Assembly (NCBI RefSeq): GCF_030684215.1
Contig: NZ_JAUXOV010000021.1
Location: forward strand, 51,439-115,438
Length of the DNA: 64,000 bases
Reading direction: 5' to 3'
Source of the DNA: Pseudotabrizicola sp.
Lineage (GTDB): Bacteria; Pseudomonadota; Alphaproteobacteria; Rhodobacterales; Rhodobacteraceae
How positions within the stretch are numbered: the stretch's first letter is position 1; every line of letters begins with the position of its first letter. Of the stretch, positions 1 to 7,860 are shown piece after piece. The notes under the pieces are model-generated. The model was not told where the DNA came from, ran no database searches, and saw nothing but the letters and a program-made list of their open reading frames with translations. Made by a program: the position numbers and the translations under genes.

Positions 1-2
1 TC

Positions 3-713
3 GAGCGCCCGCGCACCTTGCGGTTCCGGTCGGGCGAGTTCGTGATGATCGGCCTGATGGGCGACACGGGCAAACCGCTGTTGCGCGCATATTCCATCGC
101 CTCACCTGCATGGGATGAAGAGCTGGAGTTTTACTCGATCAAGGTGCCGGATGGCCCGCTGACCAGCCGTTTGCAGCATATCACGGTGGGGGATGAGATC
201 ATCCTGCGCCCCAAACCTGTGGGAACCTTGGTGCATGACGCACTGCTGCCCGGCAAGCGTCTGTGGCTTCTGGCCACCGGCACCGGAATTGCACCCTTTG
301 CGTCGCTGATGCGCGAGCCTGACACCTATGAGAAATATGATCAGGTGATCATGATGCACACCTGCCGCGAGGTGACCGAACTGGAATACGGTCGCCAATT
401 GGTCGAGGCGTTGCCCGATGACCCGCTGATCGGCGAGTTGGTGGGCGACAAGCTGCTGTATTACCCCACCACCACCCGCGAGGCTTTCCCCCGCATGGGC
501 CGCGTGACCGACAATCTTTCGTCGGGCAAGGTCTTTGCCGACCTTGGCCTGCCGCCGATGGACCCGGCAACAGACCGCGCCATGGTCTGCGGTTCGCTGG
601 CATTCAACGTCGATGTCAAAGCCATCCTCGAAGGGTTTGGCCTGCGTGAGGGTGCCAATTCCGAGCCTCGGGAATATGTGGTGGAAAAGGCCTTTGTCGG
701 CGACGGCATCTGA
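3..713 (+). CDS. fpr: ferredoxin-NADP+ reductase, 5'-truncated by window edge
   Basis: The open frame enters from the left edge, with no start in the window, and ends at TGA 711-713, giving about 236 residues. It is a flavoprotein of the bacterial Fpr family, which exchanges electrons between NADPH and ferredoxin or flavodoxin. Visible features are the FAD-binding motif RAYSIASPAW, the pyrophosphate-binding segment GTGIAPFASL, the NADP-site region MVCGSLAFN and the C-terminal VEKAFVGDGI tail. From memory the sequence is very close to Rhodobacter capsulatus Fpr (about 270 residues), so roughly 35 N-terminal residues lie outside the window. A hairpin terminator follows directly. Function is secure; the start is unseen. 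Confidence 0.95.
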   Translation, partial: ERPRTLRFRSGEFVMIGLMGDTGKPLLRAYSIASPAWDEELEFYSIKVPDGPLTSRLQHITVGDEIILRPKPVGTLVHDALLPGKRLWLLATGTGIAPFASLMREPDTYEKYDQVIMMHTCREVTELEYGRQLVEALPDDPLIGELVGDKLLYYPTTTREAFPRMGRVTDNLSSGKVFADLGLPPMDPATDRAMVCGSLAFNVDVKAILEGFGLREGANSEPREYVVEKAFVGDGI

Positions 714-731
714 ACCGCCTGCCCCAAAACA

Positions 732-762
732 AAAAAGGCCGCGCTGACTGCGCGGCCTTTTT
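732..762. terminator. bidirectional rho-independent terminator
   Basis: A 12-bp perfect stem (732-743 pairing with 751-762) has a 7-nt loop. It is A-rich on the left outer end and T-rich on the right, so it can terminate transcription from both sides. It lies between fpr (+) and the convergent Ala-rich gene (-). Confidence 0.85.
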
Positions 763-779
763 CGATTCATGGGGTCAGA

Positions 780-1409
780 TTACAGACCAAGCGCTGCTTT
801 GACCTGAGCGATCACGCCCTCAAGCAACTCCGGGTTGGACGCGGCCGCATCCACAGCCGAGTTCAGCGTGGTTTTGGTGGCGATATCCAGCGACGAGCCG
901 TTGATCAGACCTTTGACCGCATCAGCGTTAAAGTTTGACGGGTCCAGTGCAGCAGCAGCAGCGGTTGCAGCGCTTGCCGCAGCCTCATTTGCCGCATCAG
1001 CAGCAGCTTCGGCAGCAGCGGTGGCTTCGTTGGCAGCCTCAGCAGCAGCATCGGTTGCAGCCTCGGCAGCACCTTCTACAGCGTCGGCAGCAGCGGCGGC
1101 CGCTTCCTGTGCCGCATCGGTCGCAGCAGCAGCAGCTTCTTCAGCTGCGACAACGGCTTCGTCAACTGCATCCGTAACGGTTGCGGCTGCTTCTGCTGCG
1201 GCGGCAGCGGCTTCTTCAGCGGCGGCAACGGCAGCTGCTTCAGCCTCGGCAGCAGCTGCAGCAGCAGCCTCTTCAGCAGCTTTTGCTTCGGCGGCAGCGG
1301 TTGCTGCGGCTTGTTCAGCTGCTTGCTGCGCAGGCAAATAGCTGAATTGGTAATATCCACCAGCTGCCAGCAAGACTACAACGGCACCAACGATGACTGT
1401 TTTGTTCAT
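780..1409 (-). CDS. Ala-rich membrane-anchored coiled-coil protein, function unknown
   Basis: The chosen start is ATG 1409-1407 because GGGAG lies 8 nt upstream on the minus strand; a longer frame to 1463 has no such site. The product is 209 residues. It opens with a short basic N-terminus and one hydrophobic segment (MNKTVIVGAVVVLLAAGGYY), which reads as a signal anchor. Residues about 28-150 are almost only Ala, Glu and Asp with occasional Thr, a composition expected to form a long helix or coiled coil. A more ordinary C-terminal segment of about 55 residues follows (starting LDPSNFNADAVKGLING). The Ala/Glu region resembles that of the OmpA-family protein at 4397-6421. No enzymatic motif is visible, so a structural envelope role is only an inference. 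Confidence 0.7.
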   Translation of the reverse strand: MNKTVIVGAVVVLLAAGGYYQFSYLPAQQAAEQAAATAAAEAKAAEEAAAAAAAEAEAAAVAAAEEAAAAAAEAAATVTDAVDEAVVAAEEAAAAATDAAQEAAAAAADAVEGAAEAATDAAAEAANEATAAAEAAADAANEAAASAATAAAAALDPSNFNADAVKGLINGSSLDIATKTTLNSAVDAAASNPELLEGVIAQVKAALGL

Positions 1410-1653
1410 TTCTATTACTCCCATATCCGGGTGTCCCGCCCGGCTGAACCGTGCATATGGCATTTGACAACCCGATTGAAAAGACTAATGCCGCATCGCA
1501 GCATGAATTTGGTGGAAAAGTGAGCGCTTTTCCTTGCCGCTCAGGCACAGAATGGCACCGAATTGGCATCGAATGGCGCGGAATGGCATTGAACCCAAAG
1601 CCCGACAGGATTATCGTGCCAGCGCTTGAGTAAACCACAAAAGGACGCACACC
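1410..1653. promoter_or_regulatory. divergent intergenic region with short tandem repeats upstream of infC
   Basis: This gap separates the Ala-rich gene (-) from infC (+). It contains four imperfect head-to-tail copies of a 10-11 nt unit of the type GAATGGCAYC between about 1550 and 1592. The infC leader ends with the ribosome-binding sequence AAAGGA at 1639-1644. No other gene is apparent. Confidence 0.5.
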
Positions 1654-2193
1654 ATAGCCCGCAGACCCCACAACGCCCCGCCGCAACGTGACACCGGCCC
1701 GCGTATCAATGATCGCATTCGCAGCCCGGAAATCCGCTTGATCGGCGCAGATGGCGAAAACGTCGGCGTCGTGACGCCAGCCCGCGCGATGGCTCTGGCG
1801 GAGGAGGCGGGTCTCGATCTGGTCGAGATCAGCCCGAACGCCGAACCCCCGGTTTGCAAGATCATGGACTTCGGCAAGTTCAAGTATGAGACGCAAAAGC
1901 GCGAAGCCGAAGCGCGCAAGAAGCAAAAGATCATCGAGATCAAGGAAATCAAATTCCGTCCCGGTACTGATACGCATGACTATGACGTTAAAATGCGCTC
2001 GGTCCTGAAGTTTCTGGAAGAAGGCGACAAGGTCAAGATCACCCTGCGCTTCCGGGGCCGCGAAATGGCCCACCAGGGGCTTGGTCTGGAACTGCTGAAC
2101 CGTGTTGCCGCTGATGTGGGCGACAATGGAAAAGTCGAATCGATGCCACGGCTTGAGGGCCGTCAGATGGTGATGATGATCGGCCCGAAATAA
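1654..2193 (+). CDS. infC: translation initiation factor IF-3, non-canonical ATA start
   Basis: IF-3 binds the 30S subunit, prevents premature 50S joining and checks the start codon. The product is about 179 residues with the N-terminal domain (GPRINDRIR, then [12 protein letters not shown]) and the C-terminal domain ([28 protein letters not shown]). There is no ATG, GTG or TTG in frame between the stop at 1627-1629 and TTG 1738, which already lies inside the conserved N-domain. The best start is ATA 1654-1656: it is 9 nt downstream of AAAGGA and gives the typical N-terminus [18 protein letters not shown]. Rare start codons are a known autoregulatory feature of infC (AUU in E. coli). A strong terminator follows, so infC is monocistronic here. 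Confidence 0.93.
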   Translation: MARRPHNAPPQRDTGPRINDRIRSPEIRLIGADGENVGVVTPARAMALAEEAGLDLVEISPNAEPPVCKIMDFGKFKYETQKREAEARKKQKIIEIKEIKFRPGTDTHDYDVKMRSVLKFLEEGDKVKITLRFRGREMAHQGLGLELLNRVAADVGDNGKVESMPRLEGRQMVMMIGPK

Positions 2194-2218
2194 GGTGCAG
2201 ATCTTTGCAGACCACATG

Positions 2219-2242
2219 CGGGGGCCAATCGGCCCCCGTTTT
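2219..2242 (+). terminator. rho-independent terminator of infC
   Basis: The stem CGGGGGCC/GGCCCCCG has a 4-nt loop (AATC) and is followed by TTTT. It begins 25 nt after the infC stop and touches the stop codon of the convergent molybdopterin-binding gene. Confidence 0.85.
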
Positions 2243-3252
2243 CATGTCTGGCGACGGGGTTCGCGTGGCTGCGGGCGGATCGGAATTTCCTTCAGTAGCC
2301 CTCCTACCCCCATGGCCGCGATGTCGGCATCGCTCACCACCAGCCCGCAGGCCAGCCGTTCCAGCACCCAATCGGCACCGTTCAGCGCCGGGCTGCGTGC
2401 ACAACCCGGCATGCCAATCACCGGGCGGTCACCAAAATTTCCGTAAAACAGCAGATTGCCCGGATCAACGGGCATCCCGAACCGCGCCACATGGCCGCCC
2501 GCCCGGCGCAAGGCTTGCGGGGCGGTGTCATAAAGATCAGACGTGGCCGATCCGGTCAGGATCAGCACCATCGCCCCCCGCGCCTGTACCACCGCCGCCG
2601 CTATCGCCGCTTCAGTATGGGGCACAGTCACGCAATCGGCCAGCCGCATCCCCAGTGCGCGCAGTCGACCCTCTACCGCCTCGCGCCCTTTGATCGCCAG
2701 CTTTTCCGGCAGGCCCGGCACTTGCGTCAGGATCAGACTGGCATCGGGACGCACCACCGGACAGACCCGCACCGCCGCCCGCGCCAGATCGCAGGCACGG
2801 CTCAGGGCCGTTGCGGCCACGCCATAACTGATGATCTTGACGGTGCCGACCAGCGTTCCCGCCTCGACCCGCGTAAAGGGTGCCAAGGTGGCAAGGGTGA
2901 TCGACGGATCGACAAGGTTCAGCGCATGAACCGCGCCGGCGTCCAGCAACACAACCCCCGGCCCGACTGCATTCAGGTTGACACGCCCGGTAAAGGCCGT
3001 GGTCAGCGCCAGCCGCGCCGCCGCCAGATCGGGCACCAAAGCCTGCGCCAGCCGGGTAGCAGCGCTGTCCTCGGCCACATCGCCCGGCTCCAGCCGCGCG
3101 ACAGTGACACAGCGCACGCCAGCCGCGCGCAGATGGGCCAGTTCTACCGCCCCCAACACCACACCTTTGCGCAGCCGCCCTTCACCCTCCATCACCGAAT
3201 GGGCCAGAATGGCCCCTTCGGCCTGATCCAGCGGCACTTCGCCAAAGATCAT
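2242..3252 (-). CDS. molybdopterin-binding protein (MoaB/MogA-type domain)
   Basis: The 336-residue product starts at ATG 3252-3250, overlapping the stop of the xdhC-like gene by 4 bp (ATGA), so the two are translationally coupled. The N-terminal third (MIFGEVPLDQAEGAILAHS) resembles the regulatory-type domain fused to molybdopterin-binding domains in this family. The C-terminal part carries the MoCF-type core (VLILTGSATSDLYDTAPQAL) and the closing segment RPVIGMPGCARSPALNGADW. Related proteins can also carry a nucleotidyltransferase domain; none is seen here. It likely handles molybdenum cofactor for a xanthine- or CO-dehydrogenase-type hydroxylase together with its neighbours. The exact reaction cannot be read from the sequence. 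Confidence 0.78.
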   Translation of the reverse strand: MIFGEVPLDQAEGAILAHSVMEGEGRLRKGVVLGAVELAHLRAAGVRCVTVARLEPGDVAEDSAATRLAQALVPDLAAARLALTTAFTGRVNLNAVGPGVVLLDAGAVHALNLVDPSITLATLAPFTRVEAGTLVGTVKIISYGVAATALSRACDLARAAVRVCPVVRPDASLILTQVPGLPEKLAIKGREAVEGRLRALGMRLADCVTVPHTEAAIAAAVVQARGAMVLILTGSATSDLYDTAPQALRRAGGHVARFGMPVDPGNLLFYGNFGDRPVIGMPGCARSPALNGADWVLERLACGLVVSDADIAAMGVGGLLKEIPIRPQPREPRRQT

Positions 3253-4253
3253 GCGCCCCTCCGCAGGGTCAGGGTGATCTGCGCGAGGATAGACACCGCA
3301 ATTTCCGCCGGGGTCTTGGCACCGATATCCAAGCCCACCGGCGCATGAATGCGGGCGATGTCGGCCTTTGGCACACCAGCATTGCGCAACCGATCCAACC
3401 GCTTGGCATGGGTGCGGGTAGAGCCAAGGCAGCCCAGATAAAAGCACGGGGAGGCAAGCGCCGCCAGAATAGCAGGATCATCAAGCTTGCTGTCATGGGT
3501 CAGGGTGACAACGGCGGTGCGCGCATCTGGGGCAAGCGCCGTCATCGCCTCATCCGGCCAGTCGTCCAGAATCACCTCACCCGGAAAGCGCTCTGCCGAG
3601 CCGAAAGCACCGCGCGGATCGATCAGGGTTGGCGCATAGCCGCAGGCCCGCGCCATGCTCAGCAAGGGTTGCGCGATATGCACCGCCCCCACCACGATCA
3701 GCCGCAGCGGCGGATTTTGCACGGCAATGAAGCGCCCGTCTTGCTCCATCCCGGATTTGTCAGACCGCAACCGCGCATCCACCGAACCGTCCTGCCCCGG
3801 CGCAACCAAGCTGCGCACCCAGCCGTCAAGCGTTACAGTATAGCCAAGCGTCAGACGCGCCGCGCGGGCTGCAACCAGATCACCCAGCAGATCAGGCGGC
3901 AGGCGATGCCCACCTTCCCCCACAGGTTCTACCAGCACCCGGATCGTGCCGCCACAGGCCAAACCCACCGCAAAGGCGCTGTCATCGCTGACCCCATAGG
4001 TCAGCAGGCGCGGCACGCCATCGGCCATCGCCTCCAGCGCCTCGGTCACCACGGCACCCTCGACACAGCCCCCCGAGACCGACCCCATGATGTCACCCGC
4101 GCCCGAAATCGCCAGCTGGCTGCCGGCCTGACGCGGGGCTGATCCCCATGTCTCAACCACGGTGGCAAGGGCGGCCCCCCGCCCGGCGCGGTGCCAGTCC
4201 AGCGCGATTTCGGGAATACGGTCGTGATCTGCTGCGGTCATCGTCACCCTCAT
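3249..4253 (-). CDS. XdhC/CoxI family molybdenum hydroxylase maturation protein
   Basis: The 334-residue product starts at ATG 4253 (an alternative ATG is at 4241). The N-terminal XdhC_CoxI domain contains ATVVETWGSAPRQAGSQLAI and GSVSGGCVEGAVV. The C-terminal Rossmann-type XdhC_C domain contains LRLIVVGAVHIAQPL and later TLTHDSKLDDPAILAAL and YLGCLGSTRT. Family members bind Mo-bis-cofactor and help insert sulfurated molybdenum cofactor into xanthine- or CO-dehydrogenase-like enzymes. It is coupled to the downstream molybdopterin-binding gene. CoxE- and CoxD-like genes lie on the same strand 2.3 kb upstream, beyond an ompA-type gene, suggesting one maturation set. No hydroxylase subunit gene is in the window. 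Confidence 0.88.
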   Translation of the reverse strand: MRVTMTAADHDRIPEIALDWHRAGRGAALATVVETWGSAPRQAGSQLAISGAGDIMGSVSGGCVEGAVVTEALEAMADGVPRLLTYGVSDDSAFAVGLACGGTIRVLVEPVGEGGHRLPPDLLGDLVAARAARLTLGYTVTLDGWVRSLVAPGQDGSVDARLRSDKSGMEQDGRFIAVQNPPLRLIVVGAVHIAQPLLSMARACGYAPTLIDPRGAFGSAERFPGEVILDDWPDEAMTALAPDARTAVVTLTHDSKLDDPAILAALASPCFYLGCLGSTRTHAKRLDRLRNAGVPKADIARIHAPVGLDIGAKTPAEIAVSILAQITLTLRRGA

Positions 4254-4344
4254 TGCCCATAACAGGGCGGATCAGGCCCAAGTATGGGCCAGCCCTGTGT
4301 GCGGTGCCACTGGCAAAAGGTGCCATGCGCCAAAATGGCAAATA

Positions 4345-4365
4345 CCGCGGGCATGACACCCGCGG
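4345..4365 (-). terminator. possible terminator of the OmpA-family gene
   Basis: A 7-bp GC stem (CCGCGGG/CCCGCGG) with a 7-nt loop lies 31 bp past the stop of the minus-strand OmpA gene. On the minus strand it is followed by the T-rich stretch TATTTGCCATTTT. Confidence 0.5.
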
Positions 4366-4396
4366 CATTCCTGTCTTGTCAGATCCCAAACGCGTC

Positions 4397-6421
4397 TTAG
4401 CGCAGGGCAGCGGTCCGCATCAGCGGGGTGATGACCCGCACCACGGCACGACGGTTGCGCCGCTCGTCCGCTTGAGTCTCTATGCGCAATTCACCCTCAC
4501 CATAGCCTTGCACCACCATGTTTTCCGGCGGGATGCCGTAATACTCGGTCAGGGCCAGGGCCACCGATTCCGCGCGGCGGTCCGAAAGCGTCAGGTTATA
4601 GGACGCCGAGCCGACGGCGTCGGTATGCCCTTCGATCAGGAACACCTCACCCGGATTGTCGCGCAGGATATCGTCGATGATCCGGCCAATAGAGGCCAGC
4701 TTGCGCGCCTCGGTCGGACGGATGACCGCAGAGCCAGAGTCAAAGGTGATGTTGTCGACATCGATCGTCGCCGCCAGTGCCCGCACCTGCGGGATCTCGC
4801 GGATCTGGCGCAGGCTGAAGGTCCGGCCAATGGCGCGGGCTTCTTCACGTGCAAGCGCTGCTTTCAACGACGCATCGCCATCGTTGGTCGAGATCGTCAC
4901 CCGGTCCGGGCGCGGACGCGGCAGGGTCGATACGTCGATCCGCTCTTCGCGCACCAGATCGTCGATCAGCACCGCTTCGCGGCCCTGCGCATCATAGACC
5001 GCACGGCGCAGAACCCGACCCGAGGCGTCGCGGATGGTGACCACTTGCGTGCCATCAACGCGGTCCACGGTGGACCGGGTCGAGCCATCGCTGAACGTCT
5101 CGGTGCGCACGGTTGCACCGGGGCGACGCAGCAGGGTGTCATCATCCTTATAGACCACAAAGTTGCCCTGTGGATCGCGCACAACAACCCGGTCACCGGT
5201 GTTTTCCACCACTTCGCGGCCATCGCTCAGCACCTTACCAACCACAAGCGCGCCCAGCGCCAGCAGGCCGACCTTTTCAAGGTTGGACAGGCCAGAGCGC
5301 TTGTTGTTGCCCACAGCCGTCGGGGCTGCGGTGAACTCTTCGGAAGACGACCGCGTGGTTTCTTCGGTCACGGTCGTTACGGTCACGCTGTCCGGCTCAG
5401 GCTGAGCTGCGGGTGCCTCGGTGCCTTCTGCCGGGGCGGTGCCGTCCGGGTTCAGACCAAGCCCCAGCGCAAGGGCAGCGGCGGCCAGTCCGGTCAGCGG
5501 GTTGCTGGTATCATCGGTTGCATCGGTTGCATCGGTTGCGGTTGGCGCGGTCAGCAAACCGAACAAGGTCTGTTCTTCTTCTTCGCTGACAACCGGCACA
5601 TCAACCGGCTCTGCTTCGGCCACGGCTTCAGGCGCAACAGGCACCTCTGGCGCGGTTTCCGTCACTGCTTCTGGGGCAACGACTTCAGCTTCAGCTTCGG
5701 CCTCAACTTCAGCCGCGACTTCTGGCTCTACCACAGGGTCAGCTTCCACTTCTGCCTCGGCTGCAACCTCTGGCTCGACGGGCACAACCGGCTCCACTAC
5801 CGCTTCGGCAGCCGCAGCTTCTGCTGCTGCAGCTTCTTCTGCTGCAGCTTCGGCGGCCGCAGCTTCGGCGGCAAGCGCGTCTTCTAGCGCGCGCGCTTCA
5901 GCTTCGGCGGCCTCTGCTTCAGCGGCCGCAGCGTCGGCGGCTTCGGCAGCACGGGCTGCTTCTTCGGCCAGTCGAGCTTCTTCGGCACGGGCGGCTTCTT
6001 CTGCCGCTGCCGCATCTGCTGCTGCCGAATCTTCTGCCGCACGCGCTTCTGCTTCGGCGGCTTCTGCCGCAGCAATGGCTGCTTCTTCAGCAATGCGGGC
6101 TTCTTCTGCCGCGGCTTCTTCAGCCAAACGCGCGGCCTCAGCTGCGGCTTCGTCTGCCGCCACTACAGCGGCTTCAATAGCCAGTTCAGCGTCAGCTTTT
6201 AGCTGGTCGGCGTTTCCTGCCAGCACCTGCAGCGCGATCGCCTCAGCGTTGCAGGTCTGACCGGCCAGCACCGAACACAGAACAGCACCTTCAGCATCCA
6301 GAATGGACCCGTCGTCGTTCACAGTTATATCCGCGTCAAACACCTGCGCCATCAAGGGCCAAGGGGTTATCGGCGTCAGAACAAGTGACAGAACCGTGGT
6401 AGTAGAGAGCAAGCGTTTCAT
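4397..6421 (-). CDS. OmpA-family outer-membrane/peptidoglycan-binding protein with long Ala-rich coil
   Basis: The start chosen is ATG 6421-6419, preceded by AAGGAAG at proper spacing; a longer frame to 6547 lacks a site. The product is 674 residues. A signal peptide comes first (MKRLLSTTTVLSLVLTPITP, cleavage near LMA-QV). Residues about 55-250 are an Ala/Glu-rich repeat with AEEAA and AEAAAA units, likely a helical rod. An acidic Pro/Val/Glu linker, a short hydrophobic stretch (VGLLALGALVVGKVL) and a region of beta-type repeats follow. The C-terminal OmpA domain (about 550-665) shows ITFDSGSAVIRP, IEGHTDAVGSASYNLTLSDR and a final Arg-rich RRNRRAVVRV, so it should bind peptidoglycan. It interrupts the cox-type maturation genes. 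A tether between outer membrane and cell wall is the likely role. Confidence 0.88.
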   Translation of the reverse strand: MKRLLSTTTVLSLVLTPITPWPLMAQVFDADITVNDDGSILDAEGAVLCSVLAGQTCNAEAIALQVLAGNADQLKADAELAIEAAVVAADEAAAEAARLAEEAAAEEARIAEEAAIAAAEAAEAEARAAEDSAAADAAAAEEAARAEEARLAEEAARAAEAADAAAAEAEAAEAEARALEDALAAEAAAAEAAAEEAAAAEAAAAEAVVEPVVPVEPEVAAEAEVEADPVVEPEVAAEVEAEAEAEVVAPEAVTETAPEVPVAPEAVAEAEPVDVPVVSEEEEQTLFGLLTAPTATDATDATDDTSNPLTGLAAAALALGLGLNPDGTAPAEGTEAPAAQPEPDSVTVTTVTEETTRSSSEEFTAAPTAVGNNKRSGLSNLEKVGLLALGALVVGKVLSDGREVVENTGDRVVVRDPQGNFVVYKDDDTLLRRPGATVRTETFSDGSTRSTVDRVDGTQVVTIRDASGRVLRRAVYDAQGREAVLIDDLVREERIDVSTLPRPRPDRVTISTNDGDASLKAALAREEARAIGRTFSLRQIREIPQVRALAATIDVDNITFDSGSAVIRPTEARKLASIGRIIDDILRDNPGEVFLIEGHTDAVGSASYNLTLSDRRAESVALALTEYYGIPPENMVVQGYGEGELRIETQADERRNRRAVVRVITPLMRTAALR

Positions 6422-6581
6422 GGTCTTCCTTTCGCATGGCATCAATGAGCGTCGCATCTGCGACTCGCACCGCCGTTGAGCATGGTCAGACCCTAAGGAG
6501 TGTGGCTTTGCTATGCGATAACAACGCCACGAACCGGTAGAGACCACGCCAACTCACGCCCTTTAACGCACGAGCCTGTGA

Positions 6582-7847
6582 TCAGGTTCCCGACATCATC
6601 CGCAACAGACGTTGTTTTTCGCCGCCGTCACCGGGGTCAGAGATCACCGCAGCCAGCGCCTCAAGCGACGCGACCGAATGCCCGGCCCGGAACGCGTCGC
6701 AATGGGGCAGCATGGCCCGGATGCCCTGCGCCTTTGGGGCGAACCCATCCCAGCGCAGCAACGGGTTCAGCCAGATCAGCCGACGGCACGACAGATGCAG
6801 TCGCTCCATCTGCCGCGCAAGCTGTCCGCTGTCGTCGCGGTCCAGCCCATCGGTGATCAGCAAGACCACCGCCCCCTGCCCCAAAACCCGCCGCGACCAG
6901 TCCCGGTTGAAATCTGCCAGACAAGACCCGATCCGCGTGCCGCCCGACCAGTCCTGCGCCTCGGCCCCCGCTGCGCGCAAGGCAGCATCAACATCGCGGT
7001 TTTTCAGATGGCGGGTGATATTGGTCAGCCGCGTGCCAAAGGTAAACCCATGCACCCGCGCCCAGCCCTGCCCCTGCCGGTTCGCCACCGCATGAATGAA
7101 ATGCAGCACCAGCCGCGAATACTGGCTCATGCTGCCAGAGATATCGCACAGCACCACCAGATTGGGCCAACGCAGGCGCGGGGTCTTCATCGACAGTTGG
7201 GTGATCTCGCCGCCGTGCCGCAAAGACGCGCGCAAGGTGCGGCGCATATCCACCTGCGCCCCCGTGGTCGAAGCCCGGCTGCGCCGCGTGACCAAGGGCT
7301 TTACCGGCAGGCTCAGCCGCGCCAGCATCCGCTTGGCTTGTGCCACCTCCGCCACCGACATCTGCTCAAAATCCAGCGTTTTCAGGCGCTCCTCATGGCT
7401 CATGGTGGCCGAAGCGTCGATGTCGATCTCGCCGTCCCCATCAGCGCTGTCGTCATCCCCCGCAGGCAGGTCACGCTCCACCCCGTCCAGCAGCGCCTCT
7501 GCCGCCCGCTTTTCCGCCGCAGATGCCGCGCGGTCCTCTTGCAACCCCTGGATCGAGGGCAAAAGCAGGCTCATCATATGGTCGAGGTACTTCGGGTCGC
7601 GCCAGAACAGGCGGAACACCTGCTCATAAATCACCCGCTCTTCGGGGCGGCTCACGAAACAGGCGTGCAGGGTCCAGTAGAAATCCACCCGTTCAGAAAA
7701 CCCCACCACCTCCACCGCACGGATGGCGTCCAGCACCCGCCCCGGCCCGATGGGCAAACCCGCCCTACGCAGCGCGCGTGCGAAATGGGTGACGTTCTGC
7801 GCCAGCTTGCCATCTTCAGGGATTTCCAGCGGGGCATAGGTCGCCAT
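6582..7847 (-). CDS. coxE: CoxE-like VWA-domain protein
   Basis: The 421-residue product starts at ATG 7847 with AGGGGG just upstream. It carries a von Willebrand A domain of the CoxE type, with a complete MIDAS motif DISGSMS at 235-241, WSGGTRIG and LLITDGLDRDD. An acidic linker lies at about 130-146. In CO dehydrogenase clusters CoxE works with the AAA+ protein CoxD to mature the copper-molybdenum active site of CoxL. The coxD-like gene lies directly upstream (13 bp gap), so the pair is one operon. No coxMSL genes are present here, so the client enzyme is unknown and may be encoded elsewhere. Confidence 0.9.
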   Translation of the reverse strand: MATYAPLEIPEDGKLAQNVTHFARALRRAGLPIGPGRVLDAIRAVEVVGFSERVDFYWTLHACFVSRPEERVIYEQVFRLFWRDPKYLDHMMSLLLPSIQGLQEDRAASAAEKRAAEALLDGVERDLPAGDDDSADGDGEIDIDASATMSHEERLKTLDFEQMSVAEVAQAKRMLARLSLPVKPLVTRRSRASTTGAQVDMRRTLRASLRHGGEITQLSMKTPRLRWPNLVVLCDISGSMSQYSRLVLHFIHAVANRQGQGWARVHGFTFGTRLTNITRHLKNRDVDAALRAAGAEAQDWSGGTRIGSCLADFNRDWSRRVLGQGAVVLLITDGLDRDDSGQLARQMERLHLSCRRLIWLNPLLRWDGFAPKAQGIRAMLPHCDAFRAGHSVASLEALAAVISDPGDGGEKQRLLRMMSGT

Positions 7848-7860
7848 CAGCGCCCCCTGC

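Noticed and set aside
4148..5887. 579-residue plus-strand open frame opposite the OmpA-family gene
   Set aside because: It is the antisense shadow of a high-GC gene with biased codons; no ribosome-binding site or family motif, and its sequence is compositionally odd.
5421..6260. Ala/Ser-only plus-strand frame of 279 residues
   Set aside because: Produced by the complementary strand of the Ala/Glu repeat; repeats of GCN codons stay open in several frames.
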